This document shows, in pieces, positions 7,166 through 11,167 of a stretch of 11,167 nucleotides of DNA. The notes under the pieces were generated by a model. It did no database searches and was not told the DNA's origin. It saw only the letters and a program-made list of their open reading frames with translations. Position 1 is the stretch's first letter. Each line of letters opens with the position of its first letter. This stretch comes from an uncultured Ruminococcus sp. Its GTDB lineage: Bacteria > Bacillota > Clostridia > Oscillospirales > CAG-272. A program made the translations under genes and the position numbers. The DNA is taken from assembly GCA_902778985.1 (NCBI GenBank), contig CACYZS010000097.1:1-11167 (forward strand). The letters are read 5' to 3'.

Positions 7166-8416
7166 TTATCCCTCCCCCAATATCTGTTTGACCGCACCGT
7201 AAAGGTCCAGTCCGTTTTCCAGTTTGACGGTTTTGCATCCGGCGGCTTGTCCCGCCAGCACGTCGTTGTCGCCGTCCCCGATCATCCAGGACGCGGACAG
7301 GTCGACGTTCAGATCCGCGGCAGCCTTCAGCAGCATTCCGGGTTTGGGTTTCCGGCAGTCGCATTCGATCTTATATTCCGGGCGCTCGCCCGCGTAACCC
7401 TTGTGCGGGTGATGCGGACAGTAGTAGATGGCGTCGAGATACGCGCCGTCGTTTCCGAGCAGGGTCTCCATCTTGTTGTGGATCCCGTTCAGTTCTTCGA
7501 TCGTGACCTCGCCCCGCGCGATCACCGGCTGATTGGTGACGACGACGGCAAGGTACCCCGACGCGTTGATCGCCTTGATCGCTTCCGAAACGCCGTCGAT
7601 CAGTTCGAATTGCCCGGCGTCGGTCAAAAACCCCACGTATTTGTTGATGGTGCCGTCCCGGTCGAGGAAAATCGCCTTCTGCTTCCGCCTGAGGTTCTTC
7701 GCCTCGATCAACCCTGACGCAAAGTCGCGCGAGACCGCGTAGTACCGGTCGGGCGTCCCCATATCCTTCACGTACTCGGGCGAGTCGTAGGCAAACATTT
7801 TTCCCGTTCCCGCCAGGGGTTTTAAGATCTGGCGGTCGAGGTCGACCTTCGGCGTGTCGATCGTGACGTCGAGCGCCCGCTTGTTCATCACGTGCAGCCC
7901 GGCGTTCACCCGGTTCTTGTAGTACGGGGGACGCACGTCCTCTTTGAGGAGCCAGCCGGTCACGGCGCGATCGTCGTCACAGACGATCAGACCGCTGTCG
8001 TACGGGTGGGAGTTGGGGTGGGTGAACAGCGTGACCAGTCCCCGTTTCTCCTTGTGGTAGCGGACGAACCGGTCGAAATCGATGTGGAACAGGGCGTCGG
8101 CGTTCAGAAGCAGGAAATCGTCGGTCAGGCGGTCCTTGATCCGGAACAGCGCGCCGGCGTTCCCGAGCGGCTCCTTCTCCACGAAGTAGTCGATCTTGAC
8201 GCCGAATTTGCTCCCGTCGCCGAAGTAGTTGATAATGGCGTCGCAGAGATGCCCGACGGTCAGGAGGATATCGGTGAACCCCTGTTCCCTTAGACACTCG
8301 ATCTCGTGCTGCAGAACGGGTTTGCCGCAGATGGGGATCATCGGTTTGGGGATATCGCTTGCGACCGACGAGATCCTGGTTCCCCGTCCGCCTGCCATGA
8401 TCACGGTTTTGATCAC
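7166..8416 (-). CDS. hddC: Heptose-1-phosphate guanylyltransferase fused to heptose bisphosphate phosphatase
   Basis: The 416-residue protein joins two steps of GDP-D-glycero-alpha-D-manno-heptose synthesis. Residues 1-232 form a nucleotidyltransferase (HddC type): MAGGRGTRISSVASDIPKPMIPI, EKEPLGNAGAL, LLLNADALF and the closing DMGTPDRYY. Residues 247-416 form a HAD phosphatase (GmhB/HddB type): FLDRDGTIN with nucleophile Asp252 and Asp254, VVTNQ (292-296), the Zn motifs CPHHP (333-337) and CDCRKPKPG (352-360), and MIGDGDNDVLAG (378-389). GmhB removes the 7-phosphate of heptose-1,7-bisphosphate; HddC then attaches GMP. GTP rather than ATP or CTP use is inferred from the hddA/gmhA neighbourhood and not visible directly. 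The GTG at 8416 is preferred over the one at 8428 because GGAGG sits 5 nt before it. Both domains are complete, and the fusion matches the consecutive reactions. Confidence 0.9.
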   Translation of the reverse strand: MIKTVIMAGGRGTRISSVASDIPKPMIPICGKPVLQHEIECLREQGFTDILLTVGHLCDAIINYFGDGSKFGVKIDYFVEKEPLGNAGALFRIKDRLTDDFLLLNADALFHIDFDRFVRYHKEKRGLVTLFTHPNSHPYDSGLIVCDDDRAVTGWLLKEDVRPPYYKNRVNAGLHVMNKRALDVTIDTPKVDLDRQILKPLAGTGKMFAYDSPEYVKDMGTPDRYYAVSRDFASGLIEAKNLRRKQKAIFLDRDGTINKYVGFLTDAGQFELIDGVSEAIKAINASGYLAVVVTNQPVIARGEVTIEELNGIHNKMETLLGNDGAYLDAIYYCPHHPHKGYAGERPEYKIECDCRKPKPGMLLKAAADLNVDLSASWMIGDGDNDVLAGQAAGCKTVKLENGLDLYGAVKQILGEG

Positions 8417-8421
8417 AACCA

Positions 8422-8426
8422 CCTCC
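8422..8426 (-). promoter_or_regulatory. Ribosome binding site deciding the hddC start
   Basis: GGAGG on the - strand lies 5 nt before GTG 8416. The other candidate, GTG 8428, overlaps this site, so the shorter protein beginning MIKTVIMAGG is favoured. Confidence 0.65.
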
Positions 8427-8446
8427 ACAACGTCGAAGGAAAAAAC

Positions 8447-9417
8447 TTATTTTTCCTTGATCTCGTACACTTCGGGCGAATAGTAGATCACTTTCGTACC
8501 CGAGTTCTCGAATTCAAACGGGACTTCCATCAGGTCGGCAAGCGCCGCCTTGACCTGTGCCCTGCGTTCGGGCTGCACGTAAAACAGAAGGAATCCGCCG
8601 CCGCCCGCGCCGAGCAGTTTGCCGCCGAGCGCGCCCGCCTTCATTCCCTTCTCGTAGAGCGCGTCGATGGAGTCGGAGGAGATCAGCGATCCGGTCTGGC
8701 GTTTGAGACACCAGGTCTTGTGCAGCAGCCGCCCGAAGTCGTCGAGATCCCGCTCTTTGTTCTCCAACACGTCCTGCGCCTCGTCCACGAGACGAAGCAT
8801 CTCTTTCAGTTGTTCGGTCTTGTCCTTGATCTGCGCCTTCGTGGTCTGTTGGATCTCGGCGCTGAACCGGGTAAACCCGGTGAAGAACAGAAGAAGATTG
8901 CCGTTCAGCCGCGCCTTGCGCTCCGGGGAAATGATTATCGGTCGGACCTCGTATCCGCCGTCTCTAAAATCGATCCGGTTCAGTCCGCCGAACGCCGCCG
9001 CGATCTGATCCTGCCAGCCGCCCGCCTCGTTGCACAGTTCGCCTTGGAAACGTATCTTCCTTTCAGGCAGTGGAACGCGTTCAATAGCCCGACGGCGAAC
9101 GTACTGGACGTTCCGAGCCCGGTCCTGGCGGGCAGGTCGGCGTCGTAGGCGATATGCAGTTCGCGCATATCCAGCATCTTCATCGCGTTCCGGACCATCG
9201 GATGCTGGATCTCGTCGACCTCCTTGACGCGCTCGGCTTTCGAGTACATGATCTCGGTGGCGTAGTCGAAAAAGCGCGGCAGGTGACGCACCGTGACGTA
9301 AACGTATTTGTCGAAGGTGGTGGAGAGGACCGCCCCCCCGTACCGGTTGAAGAAATCAGGCATATCCGTACCGCCCCCGAAAAAGGACATACGGAACGGG
9401 GTCTTGGTGATGATCAT
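8447..9417 (-). pseudogene. hddA: D-glycero-alpha-D-manno-heptose-7-phosphate kinase, frameshifted by a small deletion
   Basis: HddA is a GHMP kinase that phosphorylates heptose-7-phosphate at C1. ATG 9417 overlaps the upstream stop and follows AGGAGGAAGG. The first frame gives TPFRMSFFGGGTDMPDFF and the ATP-binding PARTGLGTSSTFAVGLLNAF, then after YVSK runs into unrelated sequence and stops at 8980. The C-terminal part lies in another frame from about 9045: ELCNEAGGWQDQIAAAFGGLNRIDF, then FTGFTRFSAEIQQ and the third GHMP motif GALGGKLLGAGGGGF. The junction at about 9040-9050 appears short of roughly 11 residues expected between YVSK and QDQ in relatives, so a deletion near 31-34 nt is likely. 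The net shift (971 nt from start to stop, remainder 2) agrees. As written the first product lacks the QDQ and C-terminal motifs and should be inactive. The cause may be mutation or assembly error. Confidence 0.88.
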
Positions 9418-11167
9418 GATCCTTCCTCCTCTGATGCCGGGACGGTCGCCCGCCGTTCCTCGTCGCGTTTGGCGCACAGTACCTTCACCGCCGTCTCGTA
9501 CGACTTCGCTCTGTTTTTCAGAAAGAAGTACCGGCGCATCTTCTTTTGGAACACGTCGACGTGGATATCGAGGTATTCCATCGCGGCGTCGTGCCCGAAC
9601 GATTTTTCGTAGTAGATGAAATTCCCGTCGGCTTTCGCCCGGATCTTCCGCTCGCTTACGCCCTTGAAACTCTTCCCTTCCAGATGGACGATCCCGGCGG
9701 ACGGCACGCTGTAGATCTCGTACCCCGCCTCGAAGATCACGCGGCGGCAGAGCAGCGCCTCTTCGGCGTACATGAAGATATCGTCGTCAAAACCGTGCAG
9801 GGTACGGAAGACGTCGCTCCGGATCAAGAGATCGGCGCCGCAGACGTACCCGTCGATCTTCATCGGGCGGTCGGAATAGTTGAAATCGCGCCGCCGGATG
9901 AAGTGATGCGAAAACGCGGTAAGCAGGCTGCCCTGCTTTCTTTCGTTTGCGAGGTTCTTTTCGTCCTTCTCGAACGAATGGTTCGGCACCGCCTCCGCGT
10001 TGTAGAGGTTGCCGCCCGCAACGCCTGCGCGCGGGTTCTGTTCGAGAAACGCGTACAGTTCAAAGATCGCGTTGTTCAGAAGGAGCGTGTCGGTATTCAA
10101 AAAGAACAGATACTTCCCTTTGGCTTTGGTCGCCGCCAGGTTGTTCGCCCGCCCGAACCCGAGATTGCCCTTCGCGTCGATCACGGTCGCAAGTCCCTGC
10201 AGCCGTTCGGTCAGGCGCGCAAACTCGGCTCCGTCGCAGGAATTGTCGACGACGATGATCTCGTAAGTAAAGCCGCGCGAACGTTCCCGAACGCTCGCGA
10301 TCGCCTGACAGGTCAGATCGCAGGTAAAGTAGTTGACGAAGACGACCGAGACGTCGACCGCGTCGCCCGCCGGCGGCGCCTCTTCCGCGGGTCCCGCCCC
10401 GTCTCCCGGCTCCGCCGAGAGGAACGACGCGCCGTGGATCTTTTTGCGGATCAGGCGATAGATATAGTGGAACATCGGGATTTCGATCAGCATGATCCAG
10501 AAGACCGACTCCCGGTAATAACACATAAAGAACGACATAATCACGGAAACGCTCATGATCGAGAACAGGATCTCGCCGAACGGATTGCCTCGGCGGAGCA
10601 GCGCATACGCCTTGGAAAAGAGGAGCGTGAACGCGATCAGGACCAACGGCGCGAAGTAGTAGTAGTCCTGAATGATCTCCCGGATATACGTACCGACGTT
10701 CGTATGGATCGGAACGTAGTAATAATCCTGATAGCGGGCGTACGGCAGATCGGCGCCGAACTTGTTGAGAAAACTGATGAAGAAACTGAGCGAGTTCTTC
10801 CCGAACGTGAAATCCGGGTTCTCAAGATAGGCATTCAAAACGCCTATCGGACTGGAGAAGTACGCATAGTTCTTGTAGATGGAGGGCGAAATTTTGATCA
10901 GCGACTTCATCGTGTCGCTCATATACCGGTAATCTTGATGGTTCTCGTCGATCCAACTCCGCTCCCGCGTCACGAGCACGAAAACGGCGACCACAAGGAA
11001 AAGGAACGCGGCGATCCAGATCCAGTTTTTGTTTTTCTTGACCTTTTTCGTATCTTTCTGCACGAAGAGATACGGGACGACGAAAAGCAGGAAGATCAGA
11101 ACCAGTCCGGAGCGTCCGCCGCCTTGAATGGAGTCGATCACCGCCAGCCCGAGCGGGATAAAGAGAT
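9414..11167 (-). CDS. Wzy-like polysaccharide polymerase fused to GT2 glycosyltransferase (partial)
   Basis: The frame is open through the window edge, so the N-terminus is missing; residues are counted from GTG 11141, probably not the true start. Residues 1-235 are membrane protein: helices at about 11-27, 41-58, 162-182, 191-207 and 212-230, around a large polar loop (60-160). SSPIGVLNAYLENPDFTFG and HTNVGTYIREIIQDYYYFAP resemble oligosaccharide repeat-unit polymerases (Wzy), whose TNxxT...D segment is characteristic. A Pro/Ala/Gly/Glu linker (237-262) leads to a GT2 domain (263 to about 520) of the rhamnosyltransferase/WbbL kind: VVFVNYF, IIVVDNS, GNLGFGRANN, the DxD-like NTDT (349-352), GYVCGADLLIRSDVF and FDDDIFMYAEEALLCRR. 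The basic C-terminal tail is cytoplasmic by inference. Transferred sugar and linkage are unknown; rhamnose or heptose would fit the operon. The TGA overlaps the hddA ATG. Confidence 0.82.
   Translation of the reverse strand, partial: LFIPLGLAVIDSIQGGGRSGLVLIFLLFVVPYLFVQKDTKKVKKNKNWIWIAAFLFLVVAVFVLVTRERSWIDENHQDYRYMSDTMKSLIKISPSIYKNYAYFSSPIGVLNAYLENPDFTFGKNSLSFFISFLNKFGADLPYARYQDYYYVPIHTNVGTYIREIIQDYYYFAPLVLIAFTLLFSKAYALLRRGNPFGEILFSIMSVSVIMSFFMCYYRESVFWIMLIEIPMFHYIYRLIRKKIHGASFLSAEPGDGAGPAEEAPPAGDAVDVSVVFVNYFTCDLTCQAIASVRERSRGFTYEIIVVDNSCDGAEFARLTERLQGLATVIDAKGNLGFGRANNLAATKAKGKYLFFLNTDTLLLNNAIFELYAFLEQNPRAGVAGGNLYNAEAVPNHSFEKDEKNLANERKQGSLLTAFSHHFIRRRDFNYSDRPMKIDGYVCGADLLIRSDVFRTLHGFDDDIFMYAEEALLCRRVIFEAGYEIYSVPSAGIVHLEGKSFKGVSERKIRAKADGNFIYYEKSFGHDAAMEYLDIHVDVFQKKMRRYFFLKNRAKSYETAVKVLCAKRDEERRATVPASEEEGS
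9421..9430 (-). promoter_or_regulatory. Strong ribosome binding site of hddA
   Basis: AGGAGGAAGG on the - strand, inside the last codons of the upstream gene, with 7 nt from its GGAGG core to ATG 9417. It shows that hddA is, or recently was, translated despite its frameshift. Confidence 0.75.

Noticed and set aside
8866..8881. ACCGGGTAAACCCGGT hairpin in hddA as a regulatory site
   Set aside because: Short 7-bp stem within conserved coding (TGFTRF) with no U-run or intergenic position.
1..11167. CRISPR array, tRNA/rRNA genes, insertion sequence or phage attachment site
   Set aside because: No spaced direct repeats, tRNA-like cloverleaf, transposase or terminal inverted repeats were seen. 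Nearly all bases are in coding regions.

Overview
The window looks like a chromosomal segment of a GC-rich, probably Gram-positive anaerobe of the Clostridia type. This is inferred from strong AGGAGG-like ribosome binding sites, GTG starts, tightly packed ATGA-overlapping genes, and a GDP-heptose-type gene set rather than a lipid A/LPS set. No taxonomic marker is present, so the assignment is tentative.

Left part (1-1498, + strand): the last 33 residues of an unidentified protein, then two adjacent RadC-family genes overlapping by ATGA. The first has the full helix-hairpin-helix front but a degraded JAMM metal site. The second has a shortened front but every JAMM residue. A perfect 11-bp GC stem (1528-1554) closes the left block and also serves as terminator for the block arriving on the other strand.

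Right part (1563-11167, - strand): the distal end of a Wzx/Wzy-type surface polysaccharide operon. In transcription order it holds a partial Wzy-like polymerase fused to a GT2 glycosyltransferase, hddA (heptose-7-phosphate kinase), an hddC-gmhB fusion (guanylyltransferase plus bisphosphate phosphatase), gmhA (sedoheptulose-7-phosphate isomerase), a Wzx-like flippase, then rfbA, rfbC, rfbD and rfbB for dTDP-L-rhamnose. Genes abut or overlap by a few bases with gaps of at most 32 bp, so the block reads as one transcript with its promoter beyond position 11167. Together the genes would supply GDP-D-glycero-D-manno-heptose and dTDP-L-rhamnose, assemble and flip a repeat unit, and polymerise it into a capsule, secondary cell-wall polymer or S-layer glycan.

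Two genes of this operon are broken as written. rfbB carries an exact 19-bp tandem duplication that shifts the frame at codon 94; removing one copy restores a 341-residue enzyme. hddA carries a small frame-shifting deletion just before its conserved QDQ motif. Each nucleotide-sugar pathway is therefore hit once, either by true inactivation or phase variation, or by assembly error. The best leads are these lesions, the polymerase-glycosyltransferase fusion, and the intact/degenerate RadC pair.
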